In this document: in pieces, positions 47,358 to 57,396 of the stretch
Layout of the letters: each line of letters starts with the position of its first letter
How positions within the stretch are numbered: position 1 is the first letter of the stretch
Source of the DNA: Ligustrum vulgare
Lineage: Eukaryota; Streptophyta; Magnoliopsida; Lamiales; Oleaceae
Assembly: GCA_963555705.1 (NCBI GenBank)
Contig: OY743174.1
Span: forward strand, 61,712,234 to 61,776,233
Reading direction: 5' to 3'
Length of the DNA stretch: 64,000 nucleotides
The notes under the pieces: generated by a model
Told to the model about the DNA's origin: nothing
The model's input: only the letters and a program-made list of their open reading frames with translations
Databases searched by the model: none
Position numbers and translations under genes: made by a program

Positions 47358-47690
47358 TCAGCTTTTCTGCATAGTATAGTTTGACCATTATGAGTTATAT
47401 ATAATATTTCACGTTTTATACTATATCTTCTAGTCCATCTAGAAAGCTCATTCCTAATAATACATGAGGATTTACCATACTATTATCTACATGACATGGT
47501 ATTAAGAAATTTATTCCTCCTATTTTTATTGGTACTTTTACTTCAAGTTCAGTCATATGTACTTGTCCATCAAAATTTATATATCTATATGGATCAGTTC
47601 TATGAGATATTAATCCTTTATTTCTATTTGAAGCTATATGACATTCGCTAGCTCCCGTGTCAATTAATATATTTGATCATTTTATATGTT
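47358..47690 (-). pseudogene. First protease-like domain (at the end of the movement polyprotein)
   Basis: It contains LIDTGASECHIASNRNK and later HVLLGMSFLDGL, the paired motifs of a pepsin-type retroviral protease, about 75 residues apart. The frame is shifted near its end and terminates at 47358, four bases before the next ORF. Confidence 0.65.
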
Positions 47691-48640
47691 TTATTCAATT
47701 GAAATATTCACCTTCGATTTTCATATTTCCAGCATTTCTATTAAGTTTTATTTTCTTTGTATTACTAGTTTCTCCTAATTGTTTTCTATTGGGTAAAGTT
47801 GTTGATCTTCTAATTAACCTGCCATCTTCAAATGTTATGTTATTATTAGGGTATTCTTCTTCTCTTAACTCTATAATTTCTGGTTTATTTTTTGTTATAG
47901 TAAGTTCATAATTTCTTGGGATTAAACTTATTTGTTTATCTGGTTCCACAACTTTGTCAAAATCTTTGCATTCTTTATAAATTTCAATATATGGTTTTTT
48001 AGAATAAATGTTTCCATAATTAGAATTAGTAAATGATTATAATGCCCTATATTCTATAGTCATAATTTTATCTCCTGGTTCCATTATATCATCTTTATGT
48101 AATTTGAAATGTAGCCCTAAAACTTCATTAAAATTTCTATCTTTTAATGATATACAATATTTTGGGTAACATGTGAATATTAGTTTTTTATATGCTAGAT
48201 TTCCTTCTACTGTTCTTAAATGACTATCTTTTAAATTTATAATTCTTCCATCATGTAAACTTACAGTTAAAGGTGAATATAATCCTTCTCTAAACAATGA
48301 TTTAAACATTATTTGGATACCTGCTAAATAAACATATTGGATCTTTTCACTTTGTTTTCCATTAATCTTTGTTAATAATTCTGTAACCGTATTTTTTGTT
48401 AAAAGATTTAATTTGTGTGTTTCTTGGGTAGTTCTAACATCTATTGCCCTTTCAATTTTATGGTATTCATTTATTGCTACTCTTTCTCTTATTGATTCTG
48501 CATCAGCATTACTTATCCAATTTTCTCCTAAAAATTCATCCGCAACATAATCTACTAACTTTTCTATTCCCTTTCTATTTGATTTTATTAGTTCTGTCTG
48601 TACATTTCTTCTTATTAATGCTTTTGTATCACTACTTATT
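47690..48640 (-). pseudogene. Caulimovirid movement-protein region
   Basis: Patches such as IMFKSLFREGLYSPL, NLAYKKLIFTCYPKY and HKDDIMEPGDKIMTIEYRAL match the 30K-type movement domain pattern of the family, which opens plasmodesmata for virus passage. A stop at 48037 interrupts it. The acidic segment to 47695 continues toward a protease. Confidence 0.65.
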
Positions 48641-49101
48641 CATTCCCACCAATTTCTAACATGTCCTTCAAAAGATGCTACTAAAAAAATTATCATTCTA
48701 TCAGTATTTTCCCATGTATCATCTTTATTGTATAAAAAGAATAGTATCATTGAATCTGCCCAAGTTAATAAGGCTTTTTTAGTATCTATTTTACAATCCA
48801 GATCTAATTTTGTTCCTCCGTGATTAATAGGTTTATCATAATTATTATTTGGTTCAAATCTATCTTTATATTTATTCCCTCTAGGTGGTTGTCTATCTCT
48901 AATTCTATCATAATATTGTCGGTGTGGTTTACTATATAAGGGTGCATAACTTTCATCTGGATCTGGTAATTCTTGTTTGGAAGTTCCTATTGGAGCTGGG
49001 TTAGGTGCTCCTCCAGTATTCATTAAAACTTGGTATTCATTAAAATTTTCTATGCTTAACTGGTCAAAATTTTCTATAAGCAAATCTAATTCTTCATTCA
49101 T
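48640..49101 (-). pseudogene. Caulimovirid coat-like region
   Basis: An acidic N-terminus is followed by a region ending FEGHVRNWWE, reminiscent of retroelement/caulimovirid capsid helices. It stops at 48640 and the frame continues downstream into the movement region after breaks. No CCHC zinc knuckle was found, so the coat domain is probably incomplete. Confidence 0.45.
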
Positions 49102-49257
49102 TTTTGTTTTGTTCTTCTTCAGTTTTTTCTCCAGCTTTTAATTTTTCTAAAGTTTTTTCTATAGATTTTTGTAATTCTAATTCTTCTTCTAGTATTTTTG
49201 AAATATGTTTCTCCTAAATTCATCATTCATACTTCCTGCTTCTATTATAATTTTTTC

Positions 49258-49539
49258 TTATTCAAAATGTTTCTTTCCTATTCTAAGTATTTCTTTTTCT
49301 ATGAGTTTTTTGTCTTTTTTCTTATCTTTGCTTTTATTATTTTCTTTGAATTCTCTAATCTCTAGTTTTAGTATATTTATATCATTTCTTACTTCTTTTA
49401 ATTCATTTTTTACTTCTTGAACATCACTTATTAATGATTTTATTAATATTTTTAGATCTTCAATATATTCGCTTATTGACATTTTATACTCTTGGTTTTT
49501 GAGTTTTTTGTACCTTAAATAGTCTGTCATACATATCAT
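49258..49539 (-). pseudogene. Second caulimovirid coiled-coil ORF
   Basis: The 93-residue frame contains the heptad-rich stretch EYIEDLKILIKSLISDVQEV and a Lys-rich tail (KSKDKKKDKK). It could be a broken continuation of the preceding coiled-coil ORF. Confidence 0.4.
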
Positions 49540-49957
49540 CTAATTTTATTTCCATCTTTTTGATTCTTTCTTCTATTGATATGATTTTTTCATTTTCATT
49601 TTTTCTTATTTTCTCATTTAATTTATCTATTTTTTCTATAACTATTCCAATTTTATCTTGATTAATTAATTCTCCTGATTTTCTTTGGAATTCTTTTAAG
49701 ATTTCTTCATCTATATTTTTAACTTCTACTATCATTTCTTTTAATTCTTTTAATTGTATTGTTAGTTTATTTTGAATATTTTGTAATTTTTCTTTGATAT
49801 TCATATCATGTATATTTAATTGTTGTAATTTTTCAATAGCTAATTTATCTTGTAAATTTATGTTTTTATATGTTTGCCATAAAAATGCACTTATCCAATT
49901 TAATTGCATGTTAAGAAATCCATCAGATTCTTCCCGTGAGCTTAATGGTTGAAACAT
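49484..49957 (-). pseudogene. Caulimovirid coiled-coil ORF (virion-associated-like)
   Basis: The frame is 157 residues. After residue 35 it is almost all heptad-like (LQNIQNKLTIQLKELKEMIV and similar). It starts MFQPLSSREESDGF. Coiled-coil proteins at this place act as virion-associated or DNA-binding proteins in relatives. It overlaps the next frame. Confidence 0.45.
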
Positions 49958-50052
49958 AGTTGTATTAGCTCCTTTTATTTGGTATGATCATACTGGTAGA
50001 TTAAGATTTTCTATTATTTGTTTTTCAAATTTTATTTCTGGAAATTCCGTCG

Positions 50053-50478
50053 TTAAATTCTCCCCCTGGTATGCTCAACATCTAATCTTAGTTTTGTATC
50101 ATATTTTATTTCTTTACATATCATTATATTATATTCACAAATTTCTTCAATCGATCTTAACATTGATTTTCTTTGTTGTGCTCTATAATATTTTATATAA
50201 TATTTTATTTCTCCAGTTATTTCATATTTTTCCATATTGATTTTTTCTTTGTTTTCTATGATCATAAGTATATTAGGTAATTGTTTTAGAATTGTATTAA
50301 AATATTTTCTTTTACTTTCTAATGATTTTAATCTTAGAAATCCTTTTCTTTTTATATTTCTCTCTTCTATCATTTGATCTAATAGATTTCCTATTTGTTC
50401 TATTATTGAATCCAATTTTTCATTTGTTTTCATATCTAGATATTTGATTAATAAAAGTTCTCCTCTATGATAATCCAT
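50053..50478 (-). pseudogene. Caulimovirid ORF, helical, unknown role
   Basis: This 141-residue basic, helical frame (KLDSIIEQIGNLLDQMIEE and onward) overlaps the upstream ORF, as in compact viral genomes. No domain was recognised. Confidence 0.4.
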
Positions 50479-50749
50479 TTCTATAATCTTTATATAATTC
50501 TTCTAGTATATCTTTGTGGATTAAATCTAATATTTCGTTTATGATAAAATCTTCTTTTATTATATTGAAATTTATTAGATCATATATTTCTCTTCTTATA
50601 TCTTTATCTAAATCTTTTAAAGTGTTCAAAATTTCTATTTTATAATTATCGGGTAGTATTATTGTATGCATAATTATAAATCTTGATGTATATATTATAT
50701 ATTTATTTTTATTTTTTGCTATATAATATTTATCTTTTAGATCTGTCAT
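50465..50749 (-). pseudogene. Caulimovirid small ORF next to the primer site
   Basis: This is a 94-residue charged frame rich in Ile and Lys with no recognised domain. It overlaps the next frame by 14 bases. Short ORFs of unknown role after the leader are usual in the family. Confidence 0.4.
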
Positions 50750-50751
50750 AT

Positions 50752-50764
50752 GGCTCTGATACCA
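50752..50764 (-). other. Pararetroviral primer binding site
   Basis: The minus strand reads TGGTATCAGAGCC, the initiator-tRNA-Met primer site that marks position 1 of caulimovirid maps. The first ORF starts at 50749, only two bases on. Confidence 0.8.
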
Positions 50765-51057
50765 GTTGAGGGGGTGCTACTATGAGCGAACAAAAATCAT
50801 TTAAAATTATATAAACAAAATTATCTAAGGACTTAAATGGAGTTTTTCTATACTTGAATTGTTTGTATTGCAAATTCTATATGTAAGGGTATTTTAGTAA
50901 GTTTAAAGAGTCAATGTCTATTTTCACAATATTGTTGTTTCAAAGTCTATTTTACAAAATATTATAGTTGTTGGATCCATTTATGGTTATTTCCCTTAAT
51001 TAAAAGAAGAAGTTCATGTATTCTTACAACAATTATTTTCATGTAATTTGAAATAAT

Positions 51058-51265
51058 TGTTATAAATAATGTATATATGTGAATGACATTACCATTATAT
51101 CCCTGTAAACTTTACAATATTACGATTGTGCCATTGTCCACTCCTATAAATAGGAGCCTATACTTACCAATTTATTACACCAATTCTTGAAGAGAAATTC
51201 TCTCCTCTAAACTCTCTCCATTTCTCTCTCTATGTTGTTCTTATGATTTCGATGATTTTATAACA
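51058..51265 (+). repeat. Element B 5' LTR
   Basis: This 208-bp LTR carries a TATAAATAGGAG box near 51150 and a CT-rich end. No difference from 57184-57391 was seen. Confidence 0.92.
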
Positions 51266-51399
51266 CGTTATCAGCACGAGTCTCTAACCAATTGAGTAAT
51301 AACGGGAGTATGCTCTACAGTTGCATCTAAATGATGAGCCTCTGTATCAGAAACCTGATTATTACTAACCAATGTTTCCTTTTCTCTCAAACTGAAAAA

Positions 51400-52060
51400 G
51401 AATGATTCTAGCCGATCCAGATATCCGATCGACGATCGGCCACCGCCATCAGAACGGGCTTGTCAAGGAGAAGACTCGCCTAAAATTTGGCGCAGAACCA
51501 ACGGCTGAAACAAAAGATATCGATCGAAGAAGAAAATCTGAAAAACTGTGCAAAAACAGATATCTGACCGAAAATTGAAATGCTTATTCCGGACGATTCT
51601 GAACTCCGATCGACGATCGGCCAGCGGCATATCAACGGGTTTTTCTAGGAGAAGACTCGACTGAAATTTGGCGCAAATCCAACGGTTAAAACGGAAGTTA
51701 TTGTCCGGAGAAGAAGATGCTGGCGGACTGAAAAATGATGATTCCGGCCAAACGGTTGATCTTTTGGAAAATCGGAGACCACCGGCATGTTCAGGACGCC
51801 GAGGCACATATTATGGTGATGGGTTAATTTTTCCGATCACCGGCGCGTGGCGGCCGGCGGCGGCCGGCGGCGGCGGCGCGTGGCGGATCCGGCGATGACG
51901 AAAGGCAGTTTGTCCGTTTTGATGAATTGGATTTTTCTATGATCTTATTTTTCTGTTTTGTGCAGTTTTTAAAATATTCCGGCGGTCGAACATGGCGGTT
52001 TTCTTAAAAACTGTTTTTGGAGCAATCCTGACAAGATTTTGAACTTCGGACCAAAAGTAA
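51400..52060 (+). other. GC-rich leader of element B with GGC/CGG run
   Basis: GC content rises sharply at 51838-51895, where CGGCCGGCGGCGG recurs. Two near-copies of a segment containing CCGATCGACGATCGGCC stand at about 51427 and 51607. The matching part of element A (22990-23190) is also GC-rich but has different sequence and no shared frame, so it is probably an untranslated leader. Confidence 0.5.
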
Positions 52061-52204
52061 GTTTGTTCTAAATTAAATTTTAAACCTATTGACGGTTTCA
52101 ATTTATTCATATGAGCAATATATTAAAATATGGACGATTTTGCCCTTAATAATACATACAAGTATAATAATCGTAAATTAACGATTAATATGTGATCAAT
52201 TGAA

Positions 52205-52660
52205 TTATATTATGCTGCCACCTACATGGTTGGTTTTACCACCTACATGGTTGGCTTTACCCGGTTTAATTATTTCATTATGTCGATTCCGCCTATATGG
52301 CCGGTTTAATTGTTTCATCTCGTTGATACCGTCTATATGGCTGGTTTAATTATTTCATCACGTTGACACCGCCTATATGGTCGGTATATCAATTGAATAC
52401 ATATAAACACCTCAGTTGTTGGTTAATTCTAACATATTAGAGGGTTGTTGTCAACATATATACTTGGTGGTATAACCCCAGTATCGTTATTGTTAATATA
52501 TATATACAATATTATTGTTATTTGATACTTCATTAAATGATACCAGAAGTTATCAATACTAAAGTTAGAAAATATTTTATCAAATGATACCAGAAGTTAT
52601 CATTACCAAAAGGTTGATAAATATTAATAAAATGTTTTATCCAATGGTACCAGAAGTTAC
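52205..52660. repeat. Tandem 'CCTATATGG' and ACCAGAAGTTA repeats of element B
   Basis: Four or five units of CCACCTACATGGTTGG or CCGCCTATATGGTCGG are followed by three ATGATACCAGAAGTTATCA-type repeats. They match 23700-24030 in element A. Confidence 0.8.
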
Positions 52661-53285
52661 CAATATCTGAATTTGAATGGGTGGATGAAAATTATTCAAC
52701 AAGAGAATGTTGATGTATGATAAGATAATATCACATGATAGCACGGATATAGCTAATGTGAAAATAATCTCATCAGTATTATGAGATGAATGTTAGATGA
52801 TAAGTGCCTGGAAAAGTTCTTGCACGAGCACTTATATATTCCAGAAGAAGTACATATTTACTCCAGAAGAAGTAAAAATTATCATCTAAACATACTGAAA
52901 TGATATTATTATTGCTCCTGAAGAAGCATAAACGAGACATACATGCAAAATGCAAAAGGGGAAAACATTTATGATCCTCAAAATTAGAGATGTGTTTCGG
53001 GAGTAGCCGTATCCTACCACCTCTGACCTTTTGAGGAAATAAAGAAAAAAGTGTGTTTCAAGAGTAAGAAATACTCCATACTCTACCACTTTAAATCTTT
53101 GAGGTACACAAGATTAATACATTGATAAAATCCTAGAAATTTATGGTGTGTCTCAAGAGTGAGAATACTCCGTACTCTACCACCACCTATTCTAGAGTTC
53201 ACAAAGATAAATTTACATTAACCGGACTCCATTTTCGCTTGATTCCCCTTCCTTGCGACCAATCTATCTTTACTCCTGCTGGATC

Positions 53286-53852
53286 TTATATTGGAATATA
53301 TGATTGCAACTTATCCAGCAGTTCCTCGATAGTAGGAGCAGAAATAAGGATTCTCCTAGAAAATGGAGATATGAATCCCTGTTCCACAGCATAATCAAGA
53401 AATGTTAGCAAACCATCAAAGAAATTGTTTACATTTAAAAGCCCTATAGGCTTAGTATGGAGATCTAGTTGAGCCCATGAAGTAATATTAAAGATTTCTT
53501 CTAAAGTACCAAAACCTCCAGGCAGGGCTATGAAGGCATCAGAACCATATAACATGCAAGTTATGCGTTCATGGATAGATAAGGTTTGTACTTCATGCCC
53601 TCGTGTTTTGCCTGCAATATCAGCTAAAGGAGTAGGTATAACACCTATCACTCTTGCTTTCTCTACTAGAGCGGATTGTGAAACACAACCCATCAATCCA
53701 CTGCTACCTCCTCCATACACGAGAGTGATACCTTTCTCTCCCAATTTCTTTCCTAAATCCACGGCTGCTTCTAGATACCCAAAACCTTTTCCCACTTTTG
53801 ATCCACAAAATACACAGATAGTTTTGATCTGTCGAAATTTTGGTCCTTCCAT
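53286..53852 (-). CDS. LOG-like: LOG-like cytokinin riboside 5'-monophosphate phosphoribohydrolase, intronless cargo copy
   Basis: The 188-residue protein starts MEGPKFRQIKTICVFCGSKV. It contains LVYGGGSSGLMG (about 45-56), the HERITCMLYGSDAFIALPGG stretch with the catalytic PGGFGTLEE loop (about 112-120), and [19 protein letters not shown] enzymes cut cytokinin riboside monophosphates to active cytokinin. Plant LOG genes normally have several introns; this copy has none, so it was probably captured from RNA. It ends at a TAA after SYIPI. The same frame continues [12 protein letters not shown] for 28 codons to 53199, and element A has CAA at this site, so the tail is a recent loss. Expression is unknown. 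Confidence 0.9.
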   Translation of the reverse strand: MEGPKFRQIKTICVFCGSKVGKGFGYLEAAVDLGKKLGEKGITLVYGGGSSGLMGCVSQSALVEKARVIGVIPTPLADIAGKTRGHEVQTLSIHERITCMLYGSDAFIALPGGFGTLEEIFNITSWAQLDLHTKPIGLLNVNNFFDGLLTFLDYAVEQGFISPFSRRILISAPTIEELLDKLQSYIPI

Positions 53853-54100
53853 TTTTGAAAGTAAAGAAGGAAAATGTTATTTTGGGATGCATGAACTATG
53901 AAAAATGTTTGGCTATTTAAAACCGAAAAACTTCACTATTTACTGGTCGTTTTTCGAAAAAGTGAAGATTTACTTTTGACAAAATCATCCTACTCACCTT
54001 TCGGCGATTTAATATTTTTAACCAGCCTTTATCAAAACTCGTGAAAGGAAACAGAAAAAATATTTTATATGTGCATATATATCAAATGATTTACCTTGTA

Positions 54101-54646
54101 TTAATGCTGCATAGCCAAAGCATCATTGTTTATAACAGCATGGCAAACAGGATCTTTTGCTATTATATTTTTGAGACTATATCTCTCTTTATCGCTGATG
54201 AATTTAGCCCATAAAGATAGTAGCTCACGCTGCACATATCCACTAGGGTGCGTCTCAAGAGTCAATCGGATATCATCCAATGACTCCTTACTCAGTCCAC
54301 CCTTAATGAAGTCTATCTTATCATCTCGATTTATGGATAAATATCCTATTGATTTACAACGGGTATCACATGTCCATCGAGCACATTTGTAGCAACTATT
54401 TAATCTTTTTGCTCTTCGCTTCTTTGCAAAAGTACTCTTACCTAAGCCAGGCTTGTGCTTAGAAAATGAATCTGGTAATTCACCAGCTAATCGAACTTTT
54501 GCTTCGATCAACCAGCGAACATCTTCTGGCATGCCATGATCCATCAGCAACCTCAATCTTTCGAGCCTAATTCGATAAATTTTTCTCAAATCATTTACTG
54601 GAAGATTGGAATAATATTTGCGAATATTTGAAAGTATGATATCCAT
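54101..54646 (-). CDS. Unrecognised 181-residue basic/Cys protein in element B (ORF2)
   Basis: I chose the ATG at 54646 (MDIILSNIRKYYSNLP) because it matches the start in element A; the frame is open a few codons further upstream without another ATG. Residues 1-50 are charged and helical. Residues 69-82 are GKSTFAKKRRAKRL. Cys85, Cys88, Cys93 and Cys97 form C-x2-C-x4-C-x3-C, a possible zinc site. The rest is polar and ends DPVCHAVINNDALAMQH. It lies 248 bp upstream of LOG on the same strand. The layout recalls Cys-rich nucleic-acid-binding proteins of carlavirus-type plant viruses, as inference only. Confidence 0.65.
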   Translation of the reverse strand: MDIILSNIRKYYSNLPVNDLRKIYRIRLERLRLLMDHGMPEDVRWLIEAKVRLAGELPDSFSKHKPGLGKSTFAKKRRAKRLNSCYKCARWTCDTRCKSIGYLSINRDDKIDFIKGGLSKESLDDIRLTLETHPSGYVQRELLSLWAKFISDKERYSLKNIIAKDPVCHAVINNDALAMQH

Positions 54647-54677
54647 TTTTGATGGATCTAGCCTTCTTCCCAAATCA

Positions 54678-54735
54678 TCTATTTAAATGCATTATTCAAC
54701 GCGTAAAAGAGCGGCGGCTCCGCGTGTCAGTGATA
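54678..54735 (-). promoter_or_regulatory. Conserved upstream block of the antisense cargo (element B)
   Basis: TGACACGCGGAGCC, CCGCTCTTTTACG and GCATTTAAATAGAT follow each other on the minus strand up to about 32 bp before the ORF2 start. They are nearly unchanged from element A. It is a possible promoter for the cargo. Confidence 0.4.
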
Positions 54736-54939
54736 TGGATTCCATCAAGAAATAATGGAATAAATTATTGAAAAGGTGAGATAATATGCCATTACCTTTT
54801 TCGATATAAGGGAAGATTTGGCGACAAGATTGAGATTATGAGATATTTCCTTGGATATTGTACCTGATTTTTCGGTATACTAAAAGTAATAAAGGTATAC
54901 TGATTTGAACTATATAGAATACTGATGAAATAAATGTTG

Positions 54940-55160
54940 TATTGAACCAGAAGTTCATACATATGTACAAGTGAAATATCTTATTGAACCAGAAGTTCAT
55001 ACGTACAAGTGAAATATGTATATAGTATGAACCAGAAGCTCATAAATGAAATATACATTGTATTGAACCAGAAGTTTAGCGATATTGTATTGAATCAAAT
55101 ATTCATACATAGAAATGAAATAAAACCGTATAGAACCAGAAGTTCTATAATAAACGGTTA
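54940..55160. repeat. GAACCAGAAGTTCATA repeats of element B
   Basis: Five to six copies of GAACCAGAAGTTCATA or close variants lie at intervals of 35-50 bp. Confidence 0.8.
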
Positions 55161-56129
55161 GATTATCAAAAGTTCCAAATTATTTTCTATGAGAATAACT
55201 TATTCAGAAATTGTTTATCATACAACAATATTCTATGTCAAACAGGGAATAGCTCAAGAAGCTTTATTATTTGTAAAAGTGCGATATGCATACACTCCAC
55301 CAAAGCGCACTGAGATATATGATTGAAATTACATCCCTAAAAGAATGACATGTGTTATGGCATTTTAGCCGATTGATAATATTTGAGAACATTATGGTGA
55401 AAACACGCCTGAAGCGTAATTATGCCTGAAGCATAATGACTATCGATTCCAAAAATAAATATCTCTTGAATGATTGAAATGATCCCTTTGAGGCTAAATA
55501 CTCAAAGTAAGTAAAAGGGACATAGTTAAATGATGAGATATTCAGGTACCTGATGATAGAACATATAAAGAGATCTCTCCACGTTATATTGAGATGGAAT
55601 CGATAAATAAGTCGACTGCATACCCTCTTATAAAAATGAGGTTGATGAAATTATAATACTTTGGCCAAGTATATAAACCCAATGTAGGGATTATTGTTCA
55701 AGGACCTGAAGTCCAAATTGCGACCTGAAGTCTAAATGCTTAAATGTGTAACATGACATATGGTGGATAGACTATAGTCTAAATCACTAGCTTGAGCTCT
55801 TTGATATACCAATGAGTGAGATCAAAATGTATGATTCTCATCTCGGTACTTTGAGAGTATTCTTTGATGTACCAGTTGATCGCGGTACGTTGGGATTTCA
55901 AGTAAAATGATTGTAGATTATATGTCAAAATTGATATCTATTTCAATGATTGATTATGCTCCTGCAAATTAGAAATTGCAGTTTATAAAGTGCAAGAACA
56001 TACATGTATAAATCATTGAAAGATTCAATATGCCCAGATTAGTATCACTATAGAATGATACAAATGACTCCATGATATAATATATTGAAAGTAAAATTTG
56101 AGTGTACTATTTATGACATCTAGGAAATT

Positions 56130-56290
56130 GATTATTCACTAGAAGTGAATATGAAAATGAATATGTTTAATTATTCACCAGAAGTGAATTCTAGATTTGA
56201 TTATTCACTAGAAGTGAATATGAAAATGAATATGTTTAATTATTCACCAGAAGTGAATTCTAGATTTTATTATTCACCAGAAGTGAAAGA
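56130..56290. repeat. TTATTCACCAGAAGTGAAT tandem repeats
   Basis: Six copies of ATTCACCAGAAGTGAAT (or ATTCACTAG...) are arranged partly as a 72-bp higher unit. The open frame at 56145-56327 is just this repeat translated. Confidence 0.85.
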
Positions 56291-56454
56291 TGCAATCGAT
56301 AAATTAGTACAACATTGCTTAATATAGCATGTTATGACATCATAAATGAGCTATAAACGATTTATATAAAGCTCATCATGGATGATATGTTTGATGAAAA
56401 GATACGAGATTGCATCAATATACTTGTGATATTCCATGAAAAGGAATGAATACG

Positions 56455-57160
56455 CGTTGCACTCTTTTTCCCTTAGCTGAGGTTTTGTCCCACGGGGTTT
56501 TCCTAGCAAGGTTTTTAATGAGGCAACAGTTGAGGCGTATTGATGAAAATTAATGAGAATAATGTACTCTTTTTCCCTTCGCTGAGGTTTTGTCCCAAAG
56601 GGTTTTCCTAGCAAGGTTTTTGAGGCATCATCATAGCTATCAACAAGCTATAATTCAGCAACACATTGTTATACTGGAATGATATCAACAAATGAAGAAA
56701 ATCATACACATCTTATGAAGAATGTTATGATATCGACTACACACAAGAAGATTTTCATATATATTCCAGAAGAAAGATGATATCATTATTCAAAAGGTTC
56801 ATGAATACTTGATTGCACACTTCAGGGGGAGAATCATGCTGTCATGCTGTACTCTTTTTCCTTCGTCCAGGTTTTGTCCCACAGGATTTTCCTGACAAGG
56901 TTTTAACGAGGCAGCGGCTGTACTCTTTTTCCTTCGTTCAGATTTTGTCCCATTGGGTTTTACTGACAAGGTTTTAACGAGGCAGCACTGAAGCACTGAA
57001 GAACTTCAAAGATTCAATACATGATTTGTTCTACTTGAACATTAAGACTCAACGATTGACGATGGCCAATATCAGGGGGAGCAACTGTACTCTTTTTCCT
57101 TCGCTCAAGTTTTATCCCATTGGGTTTTCTTAGCAAGGTTTTAACGAGGCAGACAATTGC
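56455..57160. repeat. GTTTTGTCCCACAGGGTTTTCC repeats of element B
   Basis: Five copies near 56465, 56570, 56850, 56920 and 57090 each run CTCTTTTTCCTTCGCT, GTTTTGTCCCA, GGGTTTTCCT, AAGGTTTT and GAGGCAG. They mirror element A. Confidence 0.8.
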
Positions 57161-57183
57161 GTAATATGTCATTCAAGGGGGAG

Positions 57184-57391
57184 TGTTATAAATAATGTAT
57201 ATATGTGAATGACATTACCATTATATCCCTGTAAACTTTACAATATTACGATTGTGCCATTGTCCACTCCTATAAATAGGAGCCTATACTTACCAATTTA
57301 TTACACCAATTCTTGAAGAGAAATTCTCTCCTCTAAACTCTCTCCATTTCTCTCTCTATGTTGTTCTTATGATTTCGATGATTTTATAACA
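57184..57391 (+). repeat. Element B 3' LTR
   Basis: This LTR is preceded by CAAGGGGGAG and reads as identical to the 5' LTR, so insertion is recent. Confidence 0.92.
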
Positions 57392-57396
57392 ATAAT

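Larger units (their letters stand above)
42100..50764 (-). mobile_element. Endogenous pararetrovirus (Caulimoviridae-like), degenerate
   Basis: On the minus strand a tRNA-Met primer site (50752-50764) is followed by small ORFs, coiled-coil ORFs, a coat-like ORF, a movement-protein region, protease, RT/RNase H, a transactivator-like ORF, and then a promoter with an as-1-like element. This is caulimovirid order. The order coat, movement, polymerase, transactivator suggests Solendovirus/Cavemovirus relatives, but the genus is uncertain. Frames are interrupted by stops and shifts, so it is an old, inactive integration. No LTRs or TSD were found. The segment 42100-43700, beyond one genome turn, may come from a second copy. 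Confidence 0.85.
51058..57391 (+). mobile_element. Element B: young short-LTR copia-type element with antisense LOG and ORF2 (TSD ATAAT)
   Basis: LTRs of 208 bp at 51058-51265 and 57184-57391 read as identical by eye. They start TGTTATAAATAATGTATA and end GATTTTATAACA. ATAAT flanks at 51053-51057 and 57392-57396. A putative primer site ACACGTTATCAGCACGAG follows the 5' LTR, and the PPT CAAGGGGGAG precedes the 3' LTR. No gag-pol frame is present. The minus strand carries LOG and ORF2, both open. A CCTGAAGCG...TCGATTCCAAA segment near 55410-55460 may be a relic of the copia pol linker. About 620 bp (55226-55855) present here are absent from element A. Confidence 0.92.

Noticed and set aside
56145..56327. 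Frame of repeated NMFNYSPEVNSRF units
   Set aside because: It is a direct translation of the CACCAGAAGTGAAT repeat. The corresponding part of element A is shorter and out of register.
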